DNA of 64,000 bases from Aldrovandia affinis (taxonomy: Eukaryota > Chordata > Actinopteri > Notacanthiformes > Halosauridae), in NCBI GenBank assembly GCA_029706075.1, contig JAINUG010000052.1, forward strand, positions 4,963,998 through 5,027,997. Reading direction: 5' to 3'. The notes beneath the pieces are model-generated. The model saw only the letters and a list, made by a program, of their open reading frames with translations, searched no databases and was not told where the DNA came from. Positions 25,788 to 37,110 of the stretch are shown one piece after another (the first letter of the stretch is position 1; the number at the start of each line of letters is the position of its first letter). A program made the position numbers and the translations under genes.

Positions 25788-28218
25788 CTAACGGACAGGA
25801 GAAACGAGCATTAGTGCCACCACGGGGGCAGGGATGACCTTGTCACAGATTAACAGTGAAACACTACAATGGGCAGTGCATTAAAAGCAAAGTTCCCTTT
25901 TTCCCAAAGTCAACAGATAGGCGGCGCTCTTTTTATTATGTTTTTTTGCCATTACAACGACACCTAGTGTTTCAGAGCACATGCACAGCACCAGTAAGGA
26001 ATCTTACTTCTCCAGCTCCAAGGGATCCGACTTCCAGCTGGTGTCAGGTTGATGGAAGTCCACGCTGTATCCTCTCTCCAAGGCCTGCAGAGACACCAGG
26101 AAGCAGGAAGCCAACCGTTACAACTGTACATTGCGCTCAGGTGCACACGGCACATTTCAACATTACTCAATACTGCTTGAAGACGACCCAATGCTGAAAT
26201 GAGTGTGTGTGTGTGTGTGTGTGTATGCATCGTGGTACAGGTGAAAGCCATGTTGTGCCATGTGTGAATCTCTGCCCAAATCAGCTGTCAGAGATTTAAA
26301 TGAGCTGAAGACCTGACCTGTGTGTGGACTGCATTTCAACTTATTCATGCTTTTTAACATTTTTATTTTGTTTCCCATTTTTCCCATTTTTCCTCCCAGT
26401 TTGGTAGCCAATTATACCCTCGATTTCTTTCAATTTACCGCCCCCCACGAGCCCACCGCTCATCCTCAGAGGCAAGCCAGTTTTTCCCGTACAGGGACGC
26501 CATTTGCACTTCTTGGCGAGCCTGTGTCACCTCACCATCCCGCCCCCCTCTGGGGTGGTCAGCCAATTGCCACCCCCGACAGGGCTCTCGGCCAGAGACG
26601 GGCTGGTACAGCTGGGTTTCAAACCACGGCTGGAGTGGGCAACTTGCATTCCGGGTGAATGCTTTGACCGTTACGCCACCCGAGGCCCCCAACATATTCA
26701 TGGTTTTACTGTTTATTCCATGAACAGCTCCTGACAATTTTTTTATTTTTATTTTAAAAAGGATCTACATATGATTGCTGGATGTACAAAGTGACATCGT
26801 GCAAATACAACAAAATAATGCCCAAACAGAAATCTGCGGGACCAGCTCACCATTTCCACATACGGCTTCATTTCCCAGGCTTGTATGTTGGTATTATCAA
26901 TGATTACAGGTGAACGTCCATCATTCATCGCTTCTCTGGCTAGGAGATTGAAAGGAAATAGCATACGGATGTCAAGACCCATTCTCAATGTACATAATCG
27001 TATGCCATTACTAACTTCAGAACAAAGAAGGAACTAATACAAAATAAAACATAAAAGAGATATCGATAACAAGGTTTCAGGAGAAATCCTGATTATGCAA
27101 GTAATTACGGAAGGATAAATCTGAAGAATTAACTTCCATGTTAACATGTCCCTTCACTGCTCAAAAGCTGAAAGCTCAATGTGAAATATGCATGTTCACA
27201 GATATTAATTAGAGCACTCTGGATTGAAAGGCAGCGCCATAATACCTCGGTCCTGGTTCCAGTCATGTGCATTCCCAATCAATGAGGGGTGGTAGGAGTA
27301 GCCATTTTCTTCAGAGAAGTAGTCATCAGTGCTAAGAACCAGCCCATTGGGACCAGAGGACAGTAATTTCCTACAGAGAAACACACATTTAATTCAATGC
27401 AAATTTTGTTAATTCATGCTTTTATTTCAACTACCGGACTGCTATTTTCACCGGTCTTCCAAAAAAGTCAATTGAGAAGCTACAGCTAATTCAGAACTCT
27501 GCTGTTAAGATAGTAGCTGCAAATATTCTAAACTGGATTATATTTCCAAGCAGGATATTGAAAATTAGGATATTAAAATATCTAAACAGATATTTCCCCC
27601 TGGTCATTGTACAGCTACAAATATACATTCCATAAACTTCCGCAAAGGCTAGAGCATGGTTTGAAAAGTGTTTCTCAACAGAGATATTCTAAACTTCTAT
27701 TCAATTACTGTGGTTAATTCTTTTTTAATAATAATCATTTTAAAGATGCAAACTCTTCATCCCAGGTATACCTTTCGACATTGCTATTTGATTCATGTTG
27801 ATCAAACCAGCTGATCTCCAAAACAGATGATCAAAACACAAAAGTAAAGGAGCCTATGTCAACAGGGTAAACCACTTCTGAAAGGAACAAATGGAGCAAA
27901 TGAGTTGCGCAACACTGACATGCACCAGAGGTGTTCATCAATTCCTATGTGGAACTTGCCCGTGACCTAATAGACATCCTCTTCATACGCATTCGCTCTT
28001 GTAACATTTGCGCAGTGCGATCAAACTCTCTCAAGGTGTCCCTCGAAAACTTACCTGGCCAACGTGGACTTCCCTGACCCTGGCACTCCCCTCATCATAA
28101 TGAGCACCAGGAGTGGGTCAGGGCGATAATCGCGGTCCGATTGTGGCAGCACCAGGAGTGGGTCGGGGCGATAGTCGCAGTCCGAGTGTGGCAGCTGGCT
28201 CTGCCCCTTCTCCTGGCC

Positions 28219-28264
<46 letters not shown>

Positions 28265-29505
28265 AGACCTTGTCCCGGATGGTAACGGTGGTCCCAGTCT
28301 GAGCCTTGTCCCGGGTGGTAACGGTGGTCCCAGTCTGAGCCTTGTCCCGGATGGTAACGGTGGTCCCAGTCTGAGCCTTCGTAAGGCTGGGACCAGGCAC
28401 CTTCACCACATGGGGAGCCACCATTCCCACGGTGGTCTCCAGATCGATCCAAGGGATCCAAGGGATTCCCATAGTCCTGGGGAGCATCACAATGACCAAA
28501 ACCATCGAGGGGTGGACAGCCAGGGGCTGGGGGTAACTGTGCACCTTCCCAATGACAGTGGTATCCATCCTCGGGATAGTCACGGTACGTGTTCATATGT
28601 GGCCCAAAATCTGGCGGGTAGAAAGGGCGAAGAGGAGGAGGTGGGGGGCCTGGGAGCCCACGGAAATCAGGTCCATGGAAACCATGGTAAGGGGGGCACT
28701 GGGGATCCCCAAAAGCCTGAGAGTTTGGCCACTGGTCTGGGTAGAAAGGGGTGTCTGGGCCATGCCAGCTTGGCCCTTCCTGAAAGTTGGGCCGGTGTCT
28801 CTTTGGGCGCCAGTGGTCACTGTGGTCGTACCTGTACGGACGAGGCCCACGGTAAGCTCTGCTGCCTCGGCTGTCAGTAAAACTCTCTTGCTCAAAGGGG
28901 TGTGGGTTCCAAGGCCCACAGGGCTTAGTGCCGCTCTCGTCTGCATCTCTGCTGGCACTGCCATCTGGACAGTCCTCCGGGTCAATCTTCTCTAGCTCTT
29001 TGTAGAACTCGCTCAGTTCATCCTCGATGTCTGCTTTCCGCTTGGCTTTTTTCGGCCGACACGCTGGCCCGATGAAGGCAGTGCTGCTGGTCCCCAGCCC
29101 CCTGATCACATGCTTTTGGTCTTTCTGGGCCGCTGTACCGTTTCTAGCCATTCGTTTCTTACCACGGTCACCTACTGCAGAAGGAGTAACCTGCATGTTT
29201 CTCACAGTGTTATTCTGCCCCTGGGTTATGCGTCCTGAAAGTTTGCCGTTTTTTCCACAGCTGTGAAACATGACTTGGGAATAGCCATCTCCTTCAGGGT
29301 ACAGCAGGTGCCCCCCTCCATTGCCAGCAGTGACCCCAGTCTTTGGAGAGGATGCTGACACTCTGAGCTTATTTCCCTCCATCTTACAAGGTGTATTCAG
29401 TGGGCCTGGACCCACACTTGACGATTTCAGCTCATTCAGAGAACGTCCTTCAACATCTACTTCTTCCGTTCCAGAAGTGGATTTACTGACATCAATTTTG
29501 GGCAT
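25637..29505 (-). CDS. n4bp2l2: NEDD4-binding protein 2-like 2, P-loop kinase-domain protein
   Basis: Five coding exons join in frame to about 630 residues: 28055-29505, 27246-27370, 26851-26939, 26008-26084 and 25637-25787. The long first exon encodes a Pro/Gly/Tyr-rich low-complexity N-terminus with the conserved block [14 protein letters not shown], and ends in the Walker A sequence [11 protein letters not shown]. Later exons give [35 protein letters not shown] and KKIAQML, the conserved AAA_33/polynucleotide-kinase-like core of the N4BP2 family. Substrate and catalytic activity of the family are not well established. The human protein is nuclear and is linked to transcriptional repression with GFI1/neutrophil elastase; I only infer the same here. 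Human N4BP2L2 and N4BP2L1 are adjacent paralogues, and only one copy is seen here. Confidence 0.93.
26008..26084 (-). CDS. n4bp2l2: n4bp2l2 exon encoding the ALERGY-LELEK segment
   Basis: This 77-nt exon is bounded by ctgcag|GCC and GAGAA|gtaaga. It encodes [20 protein letters not shown] and then PLELE. Human has the equivalent VEFHEPETWWKFDPEELEK. Confidence 0.92.
26345..26690 (-). mobile_element. tRNA-derived SINE, family A (most complete copy)
   Basis: The minus strand starts with ggggcctcgggtggcgtaac (box A region), then tggtttgaaacccagc (box B), the body with ggctgaccaccccagagggg, and ends in gaaaaatgggaaaaatggga. The flanks caacttattcatg (26337-26349) and caacatattcatg (26690-26702) look like a 13-bp target-site duplication with one mismatch. 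It lies within the n4bp2l2 intron after NTNIQAW. Confidence 0.85.
26851..26939 (-). CDS. n4bp2l2: n4bp2l2 exon with the IIDNTN motif
   Basis: This 89-nt exon is bounded by ctcctag|CCAGAG and GAAATG|gtgagc. It encodes [20 protein letters not shown] and then WEMKPYVEM, the most conserved block of the family. Confidence 0.94.
27246..27370 (-). CDS. n4bp2l2: n4bp2l2 exon with the STDDYF motif
   Basis: This 125-nt exon is bounded by ctgtag|GAAATT and CCGAG|gtattat. It encodes [20 protein letters not shown], later AHDWNQDR. The STDDYF and HDWNQ blocks follow the P-loop in all N4BP2-like proteins. Confidence 0.93.
27411..27560 (+). mobile_element. LINE reverse-transcriptase C-terminal remnant
   Basis: In one frame the plus strand still reads [20 protein letters not shown], like the NSLLAGLP...LQLIQN block of L2/CR1-type LINEs. 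It is short and interrupted, and lies within an n4bp2l2 intron. Confidence 0.6.
28055..29505 (-). CDS. n4bp2l2: n4bp2l2 first long coding exon (N-terminus to Walker A)
   Basis: This 1451-nt exon starts right after gggtag at ATGCCC and ends TTGGCCAG|gtaagt. It encodes [20 protein letters not shown] at the start and [14 protein letters not shown] at the end. Between them lie Pro/Tyr/Gly-rich sequence, three 12-residue repeats, a 14-Gln run and a duplicated [12 protein letters not shown] unit. The leader exon may add one more Met. Confidence 0.92.
28105..28194 (-). repeat. Two tandem 45-bp copies beside the P-loop
   Basis: Units 28105-28149 and 28150-28194 both encode [12 protein letters not shown]. 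The second protein copy leads directly into the Walker A strand ([16 protein letters not shown]). Confidence 0.85.
28222..28263 (-). repeat. CAG repeat, 14 pure units (polyglutamine)
   Basis: Fourteen CTG triplets on plus read as CAG on the coding strand, giving 14 Gln between GQGL and HGQEKG. Confidence 0.95.
28272..28379 (-). repeat. Three tandem 36-bp coding repeats
   Basis: Copies at 28272-28307, 28308-28343 and 28344-28379 each encode [12 protein letters not shown]. They differ at a single base (ggatgg versus gggtgg), so expansion is very recent. Confidence 0.93.
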
Positions 29506-30497
29506 CTACCCAGAGGATGATAAATTAATACAAAGATCACATTTAAAAGAATATTTTTTACAGCCTCTACATTGACACAATTTAATGACAGAACGACAGA
29601 AAAAACTATAAATGAACAAATATAGATAAATTTACCAAGCAATGTGTAACTGTATCTTAACGTCTGACTGACTGACTGACTATCTAGTTGATGATGCAGA
29701 TTAAGTTTTTGGCGCTTCACTTTAAACTGAAACCACTTCCGTGAAAACCTGTGCATTAAGGACACAATTTAAATGTACCTGTTAAGGGTGCAATCTTTTT
29801 GTCTGGTACAACCATTTTAAAAGAGACGTAGCCTACCTGAGAAGCAGTAGTATGGAAAGTTACTAAAATACTTTAAAACGATTCAGAGAACTTGTCAAGG
29901 AGGTTATATCAGCTAATCGGGCCTAATGAATGCATGGAAGCAAACCGAGCCAAGAACTAAATTATTCATTCTGGACATGAGCGAATGTAACGTTTGCTAC
30001 CTGCTGTTGCAAATAATGTACTTCGCTAACATGTGCTTGTAACGTTACAGTGACTGTAAAAGTAAGTAATTTGGTAGGTAATGTAGCTGACAAGCTTTCA
30101 GGCATAAAAACCTACGACAGCACAGCATGATTACGACATAGCAAAACCAAGTTGCAACGTCGTTAGCTAATTAGCTTACCAACTAGCTCGCAAGCAAACA
30201 GTAGCCGACGGTAAGAGAAGTGGCGAAAGACTACCACTCAAAAACAGAACGTTTAGGAGGATACAAAACAGCAGCTAGAAAATTAACATGCTAGTCAACC
30301 ATATTATTGGATACAGCTGAAATGATTGATATCTAGGACGCAAGAAAGCAGCTAGCTACAACGAATGTTGCTAAGGATACACCGGTTAGCTACCTAGCAT
30401 TCCAAAATTACTGGCTTTAAATTGAGATATTTCATTCTGAACACGTTCTCGCGTCAATATATGTATATGGAAATGCGTATCCCGCTTGTCTACTTAC

Positions 30498-30660
30498 CAT
30501 ATAGTGTTTGAAAGTAGCACATTTTACAATACTGTCACCATAGCCCACTGTCCATACCGGAAGTAGGCAACTGTGATTATTCTTCCTCTTTAAAAAAAAA
30601 GAAGAAAAACTGCCAGGGAAAACGCCGACAGCCGTATTGCTGCCACCTACAGACCCGGAT
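30498..30660 (-). promoter_or_regulatory. n4bp2l2: Candidate n4bp2l2 leader exon and promoter
   Basis: A strong donor, ATATG|gtaagtag, is at 30498 on the minus strand, upstream of the coding exon at 29505. The exon ends in ATG and the next begins with ATG, so splicing gives ATGATGCCC and the protein could start one residue earlier. A second upstream ATG (ATGTGC) would give a short out-of-frame reading. The transcript start is not determined. Confidence 0.5.
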
Positions 30661-30790
30661 AGGACATTGCTAACATTAAGCCCAGGGGCTGTATGTATCA
30701 AGCCACTCAAAAGTAAAAAAATGGACTCAAGTGTAACTTAAGTGTAAGAATTGGTGACTTTTACTCCTACGCACAAATGTAAGAATAAAA

Positions 30791-31069
30791 GTGATTTTTA
30801 AAATTTCTCTGGTTAAATTAACTCAGCTAGTAGGAGGTAAGACGGCACAGTTGCGGACACAGTTGAGACGTGCGTGCACCTTCCAGGACAGGAAGAATGT
30901 TTTAGAAATGTTTGATGATGCACAGTTAACCAAACGTTATTGTCTAGAACGTCAGGGAATCATCTTTGTCACTGATCTTGTGCGGGATGTAATATCGCCA
31001 GCAACTTTGAGAAGTAGCGCAGTTACGGCAGATATGCAAGTTATTTTAACACTGCGCTTAATGGTTTAG
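30791..31069 (+). mobile_element. PIF/Harbinger transposase N-terminal fragment
   Basis: An open frame of 92 residues contains FQDRKNVLEMFDDAQLTKRY, IIFVTDLVRDVISPATLRSS and QVILTLRLM. This matches the N-terminal region of Harbinger/HARBI1-like transposases (pattern FRDR..L..FDD..L..RYR..R..I.F...LL). The frame stops where the catalytic DDE domain would begin, and none of that domain is visible. It is a plain DNA transposon remnant; a domesticated exon is less likely because no splice donor is evident. Confidence 0.7.
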
Positions 31070-31236
31070 GTGCAGTACCTCCACATGAATATAAAGTATA
31101 ACTACAATAAAATAATTGTAGCTCAATAGTCAAAATAATTTTAACAGTTATTCATCAACAATATTGCAATATGAAACAAATGTGTCTCATAAATAAATAA
31201 GAGGCGCTTTGGATTTTACATTTACATTTTTTAGGC

Positions 31237-31440
31237 ATTTAACAGACGCTCTTATCCACAGCAACTTTTCTTTTCAGTTTACATTTCTTTTACATATAAT
31301 CGGTTTATACAGCTGGATATTTTACTGAAGCAAACCAGGTTAAGTACCTTGCTCAAGGGTACAACAGCAGTGCCCCACCTGGGAATTGAACCTGCAACCT
31401 CTGAGTTACAAGGCCAGCTCCCTAACCATTACACCAAACT
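31237..31440 (-). mobile_element. tRNA-derived SINE, family B, with L2-type tail
   Basis: The minus strand reads ggtgtaatggttagggagct (box A), gcaggttcaattcccaggt (box B), ggggcactgctgttgtaccc, and ends in aagagcgtctgttaaatgcc. It has the same layout as the copies at 8.1 and 42.8 kb. Confidence 0.85.
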
Positions 31441-31896
31441 GCATAACACATTGCACCATTTCTTTCACTTTCCTCCAGTCTCAGAATGGTGGAGGCGAAG
31501 CTTGCATTTGTTGTGTGCAATCTACCTCCATGCCTCTTTTTTATGACGACTTGTGTCCTTGTGTTGTGTGGGGCTAAATTTTCCCTTAATTATTTCCTTT
31601 TTAGAGTCAACTGAATTGGACTGTAGAAGAGGTATTCTTTTCATATCCATTTTGCTTAGCCTAACATTAGCTAACAAGGCATTTTTTTTTTTTTTTTGTT
31701 CGTTTGTTTTTATTGTTTTATAAGTAAAATAAACAATCTTACAAGTTAAAATAAGGAGCAATGGAAGAAAAGTGAGAAAGAAGAGGAAAAAATTAAGAGA
31801 AATAGGTCACGGAAGCATCCAACAAAATAAATATGATATAGATTTTGTCAGAGCCTGCAAGATAATTAAATAAAATGTAGAGGTAAATAGTAGTAC

Positions 31897-33115
31897 ATGG
31901 GGCTCAGTCCTCGGTCCCCTTCTCTTCTCCCTGTACACCCGCTCCCTTGGCTCTGTAATCTCTGCCCACGGCTTATTTTACCATTGTTATGCTGATGACA
32001 CTCAACTCTTTCTCTCCTTCTCCCCATCTGACACTCAGGTCTCTACCCGCATCTCTGCTTGCCTGAGGGACATTCAGAGCTGGATGGACAGTCACCACCT
32101 AAAGCTCAACCCAGGTAAAACAGAACTAATCTTCATTCCTGCCCTAAACTCTCCCCACCTTGATTTCTCCATTTCTCTAGGTGACACCTTGGTGACATCA
32201 TCACCCTGCGCAAAGAATCTTGGTGTGGTGATGGACAACAGGCTGTCCCTATCAATGAACATTGCAACGGTAAGCCGGGCGTGCAGATTCTTCCTGTATA
32301 ACATCAGGAGAATCCGTCCCTTCCTTACCACGTACTCTACCCAGCTCCTGGTCCAAGCAATGGTACTGTCCCGCTTGGACTACTGCAACTCGCTCCTGGC
32401 TGGCCTTCCCGCATCTGCCATCAGACCCCTGCAACTCATCCAGAACACTGCAGCCTGTCTGGTCTACAACCTTCCTAGACACTCCCATGTCACCCCCCTG
32501 CTCACTACCCTCCACTGGCTGCCTGTTATAGCTTGCATCAAATTCAAAACATTGGTCCTAGCATACCAGGCAGTCAAGGGATCAGCCCCAACATACCTCC
32601 TCAAGATCTTCAAACCCTACACACCTGCCAGACCACTCTGTTCTGCTACCTCAGGACGCCTAGCACCTCCCCCCCTCCGCACCTGCGCTTCCCGGTCACG
32701 TCTCCTGTCGGTTCTGGCTCCACGATGGTGGAATGACCTTCCTGTGGAAGTCATAACAGCTGAGACCCTGGCCACCTTCAAGCGACGACTGAAGACTCAC
32801 CTCTTCAGGGTGCACCTCTCCCTGTAGTCCGGTTTTTGTTAACTTAGGGACATAGTTGCTTAGTATTACACGTCTACTTGTTTATGTATTGTATTAGGCT
32901 TAGGCATTATTTTCTGCACTGAGTGCTTTATTGCTACCTTTGAATTGTGGCTACAGATTTACCTACAGGGTCCTAGTTTAACTATGTGGTTGCTCCTAGC
33001 ACCTAGGAACTGTACTTCCCGCTAGGGTGGCTTTCAGCTAAACTGTTCTTGACTACGGTTAACACTTTGTTGTACGTCGCTCTGGATAAGAGCGTCTGCA
33101 AAATGCCTGTAATGT
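31897..33115 (+). mobile_element. L2-clade LINE, 5'-truncated, reverse transcriptase C-terminal half
   Basis: Translation gives the RT catalytic YADD box (FYHCYADDTQLF near 31980-32013), HHLKLNPGKTELIF, LSRLDYCNSLLAGLP, TLHWLPV and WNDLPVEV, the standard order in fish L2-like non-LTR elements. The frame 32084-32827 is open for 247 codons. After a short 3' UTR the element ends in the tail gtcgctctggataagagcgt at about 33076 and a TAATAA-rich end. It is 5'-truncated, with no endonuclease, and so not autonomous. Confidence 0.9.
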
Positions 33116-33477
33116 AATGATAATAATACAAAAACAAGATTAAAAAAATATATACATACCTATACACATATGCATATCTATACTACATATAGGCATGCAC
33201 TTTCATAAGCATTTAAAAGACACCAATACATTCAGCCATTTACGTAATCATATCCATACACATGTATACATTATCCCCGACTGTACATGTTGTGTTATTG
33301 GAATGAAAGTTCACATGGATGTGCCGCTCAGCTTATTATATGTCATATCCCATACTTGAATAGTCGATGCGCAAGCCTTGTTAATTATTGTAATAGAACA
33401 TTCAATACGAACAATGTCTCTGAAACTCGCCAGCCACTGAGACACGGACAGTCTACCTGCGGAGACCCATGACTACA

Positions 33478-35560
33478 CTATGATCTTTTTGGCTGCATCC
33501 AGCCAAGAGGATTTTTCTCTGGCAAATTGAGAGAGAGGGAAGAGTCGTCATTTAACAGAAACAAATGAGGATGTGTTGGGATAGGGACACCCAAGATTCT
33601 AGTCAGTGCCTTTGAAATGAGTGACCATAGGTTAAAGACCGAGGGAAATTTCCAAAACATATGGAGATATGTTCCCCTGACCCCACTGCTGCATGGAGAA
33701 CATGCTGGGCTTGGTATCTGCTTCATTTGAAAACTCCTATAGGGAGTATCGTACGCCCTATGAATTACCTTAAAATGAATAAGCTGATGGGCTGAGTTTC
33801 TAGATGTCAAGGAGACATTTGTCCAAATCGTGTGTAAAATTGTACCCTTCGCAGTAAATAAACGTGTCTATAGTGATGAAACCATCCCATGAGTGGGTAT
33901 GCCAGGGGATATCCAATCAGCCACTGGGTGTGTATTCAGCGGTGTGTCCCAAGGGACGCCATAAGCTTGGAGAGAGGATTGCAGCTGTAAATACAAGAAC
34001 AGGGAATGTCCAGGGAGTGAGTACGTTTCCCTTACATCATGACATTTCCAAAGGCCATTGACATCAAAAATATCTTTCAAAATATGAATACCCTGGTGCG
34101 ACCAAGGAGGATAAATGAAAGGCTGTGCATTTGTTAAAAGATTGTGATTATGCCAGATAGGGGATAATTTATTAAATTTGGCATTGTGTCAAATGAATTT
34201 ACTAACATTGAACCATATATCAAGAGAATTTCATATTATAGGTCCAAATCGCATTCTGGCCATTAGTTTTATAGCGGAAAATAAAATGTCCTGTAATCTA
34301 TAAGGGCTAACCTGAGCTTCTTCAACCTGTCACCAGGGAACAGGGGAGGCAGCATCTAACCATGTGCCCAATGACTTAACCTTATAATCCGAGAGTGTGC
34401 CAAATTGATTAAGAACCTTTAAAGTTTGAGGGAGTGATCAATTGATATTGGACATGTATAACAAAATATAATCTGCACATAGTGAAATTTTATGCTGTGT
34501 GTTTTTAATTTCAATAGGAAAAATTAAGGGGTCCTGTCGAATTGTTTGAGCTAGCAGTTCCAGAAAAAGAAGAGGGGATAGCAGGCACCCTTAGCGCGTA
34601 CCACGCTGCATAATGAAAGGTGGAGAGAGTGGATTTCCTGTTTGAACAACTGCCAAAGGGAGTGTTTTTATCATTCTTATGGGGGAGGGTGAGCCTGCAC
34701 GAGTCTGTCGAGGAGAATTTCCGTCTCGGAAGAGGCGGGAACAATCGGAAATTAGAATTAGAAATAAATTAAAAATTAAAAAACCTGATCTGATCAAATC
34801 CTATCAATTTCCCTAAAACAGATTATATTCTATTAACAAGAACTTTCGCAAAAAGGTTGGGTTCAGTGGAAATTAAAGATATTGGTTCTTAAAAAGGATT
34901 TTGATGCTTTTGAAGTAATACTGAAATTAGGGATATGTTCTGGTCTCTATGAAAAGAGCCATTCTCAACTGCATAATTGGGCGAAGCTAGGATAAGGGGG
35001 CCTACAATATCCCATAGGCTACCTGTATAAAAAGTTCAGGGCGGAATCCGTCAAGACCGGGGATTTGCCTTTCCTCGTCGAGAGAATTGCCGTTTTCAGC
35101 TCCTCGAGGGTGATTGGGCCATCAAGGGACTGGGAGTCACTAACAGCAGGTGTAGGTAAATACAAACTTGCCAAGAACACCTCATACACTGCAGGATCTG
35201 GATCACACTCAGATGAGTATAACTGCGAATAGAAGCGTTTAAATGTTTCATGAATATTTTTAATGTTATGAGTCAATTCCTCGGTGATGGTCTTAACTAC
35301 ATTTATACTGGACAGCGCTTCTGATTGTTTTAATTTTACTGGCTCTTTCCCTATCAGAGTACAGTAGTACTTCACTCTGGTACGGTGGATTAATAATTCA
35401 GCTCTGGGTTGCAATAGGGAGTTAAGTTGATTTCTAATATTTGCTAAGGAATTTGCACATTCATCTGCAAATGTTAGCTTTTCTTCATTGCCAATTAAAG
35501 TAATTTCATTTTCTTTTGTTCGGTGTCGAACTAAATGAGATGCAAATGAGGCATCTTTTA
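33478..35560 (-). mobile_element. L1/Tx1-type LINE ORF2 remnant
   Basis: On the minus strand, 35414-35019 encodes FKRFYSQLYSSE, SLDGPITLEELKTAILSTRK and GKSP, the block just before the RT domain of L1-like ORF2 in fish. Near the other end, 33810-33478 encodes LIHFKVIHRAYDTPYRSF and an RGTYLHMFWKFPSV block, the usual C-terminal zinc-knuckle region. The middle is broken, so this is a decayed copy. Confidence 0.8.
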
Positions 35561-35764
35561 TAATGAGGGTCTGTTTAACTTTATTGGAAACTTGTGTTGA
35601 CCATCAAACGATAGAGATTTTCCAAAAGCAGATAGATTCTTCCCAGGGTTGCCAACCGTCCATAAAGTTACGGACAGTCCGTAAAAAAATATCTTCATTT
35701 CACCTTGTCCGTAAATCCGTAAAAATGTTTGTCTGTCCGCAAAAATGTCCCATTTACTACAGAA

Positions 35765-35816
35765 TGATCGAAAAGTCTCTCCGCAGTATAACTGCTGCAT
35801 AGAGACTTTTCGATCA
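35765..35816. repeat. Short foldback with 16-bp perfect arms
   Basis: The arm tgatcgaaaagtctct (35765-35780) is repeated inverted at 35801-35816 with a 20-base loop. Upstream lie repeated ccgtaaa words (35660-35745). It may be a miniature transposon end or a solo inverted terminal pair. Confidence 0.6.
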
Positions 35817-36822
35817 CCCTATACCTCCTTCGTTGCAAAATTTCTGACTGTCGTCAAACTTTCCTCCTAGTTAACTAAAAGTTTGATGAAGAGCATAGAT
35901 ATAGGTCAATGTACCGGAATTGGATATTGACTGTTAAAACTGTGAAAGACAGCAAAAGCTTCCGACCCACTAAAGAAATGATAAATGCTTCAAATATTAA
36001 GATGTACAATGTAAGATGTAAAGCAGCTCTGCACCATAGCGTGAGTATAATTTTCTTTTTTTCACAATTTTTAAGACAGAAATACGGCATGTCAGTAAAA
36101 AATTGTCCAACTTTCTCCCTCTTTGCAATTTCGCTTATTGATGACCTCATCTTAATCTTTAAATTTGCGGCACCCATGATTGCCGCAAACACACAATTCC
36201 GAGTTACTCTTCAGAATATTTGAAGACTTCCCAAAGAGAAAATGTGAGATGCTTGATAACTACGTTTTACCAACCACTTAAAGCGAAGAGTGATTTCACT
36301 CTAAAGTAAGCTCTTAGGAGGTGTCATAAGTATAACTCTTAAGATATTTGATACATACCCAGATCCAAGTTTTACACCCTAAACTGCAGATCAGAGGATG
36401 ATGTGAATGTCAGCACCCAGTCACAAATGTGACTCGGCTGGGTGTCAGGATTCAGCATTGCCTGAAGGGACAAAGTGGTCACATGAAGATCAGCCAATCC
36501 AATAAGTTTGCAAGAAACTATTTAATACCACCAAGGCAGTCACAGAACAAACAACCAGATGGCAAAATAATGCCACCCCCTTGCCTCCCTCTCCCATGCA
36601 ACCTTTTCCCCAACCCTTCCCCTGCCACATTACATATCTCGATTTCTCCAGTGGAAGTCTAATATATAGAATATCTCTCCCTATCGCCTGTTTTGCAAAC
36701 TTATTCACCATCTCGTGAGAAGAGCAGAACATGAGCTGAACCCCCACACCACACCCGTTCTGCTGCACAGACACCAGCGGCTTCCCACAAAAAATACACC
36801 CCTGCCTCCACACTCTGCCCCA

Positions 36823-37110
36823 TTAAAATTGCCACTGAACCTGAACATTGTAACCACCCTCTGAGGACAACACCTCCTTCACCCAATCCCAGATTATGGC
36901 CCTTAATTCAGCCAAGAACACCGACAAGCCCTCAGTAACGCATTTCCCGACCCCATGCTGAAACCGCAGAACATAAATAGCCAATGCTGCCCTCCCACTT
37001 GGTGGCAATTTGGACACATCCGTTAACACCCTTAACCAGGATCCCCACCCACGCATTAGGTGAGCCTCTACTGAAGTAGTATTAGGTGAGCCTCTGACTG
37101 ATGTCATCAC
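36823..37110 (-). mobile_element. RNase H-like domain of a non-LTR retroelement (fragment)
   Basis: The minus strand reads VLTDVSKLPPSGRAALAIYV, VTEGLSVFLAELRAIIW and WVKEV, resembling the TDGSK...GLSVF.AEL.AI..AL.WV pattern of RNase H domains in I/Nimb-type LINEs. Only about 90 residues are recognisable, so the family assignment is tentative. Confidence 0.5.

Noticed and set aside
28113-28995. 255- and 147-codon plus-strand frames opposite n4bp2l2
   Set aside because: Shadow frames of the low-complexity coding exon. The minus frame has conserved family motifs and splice sites.
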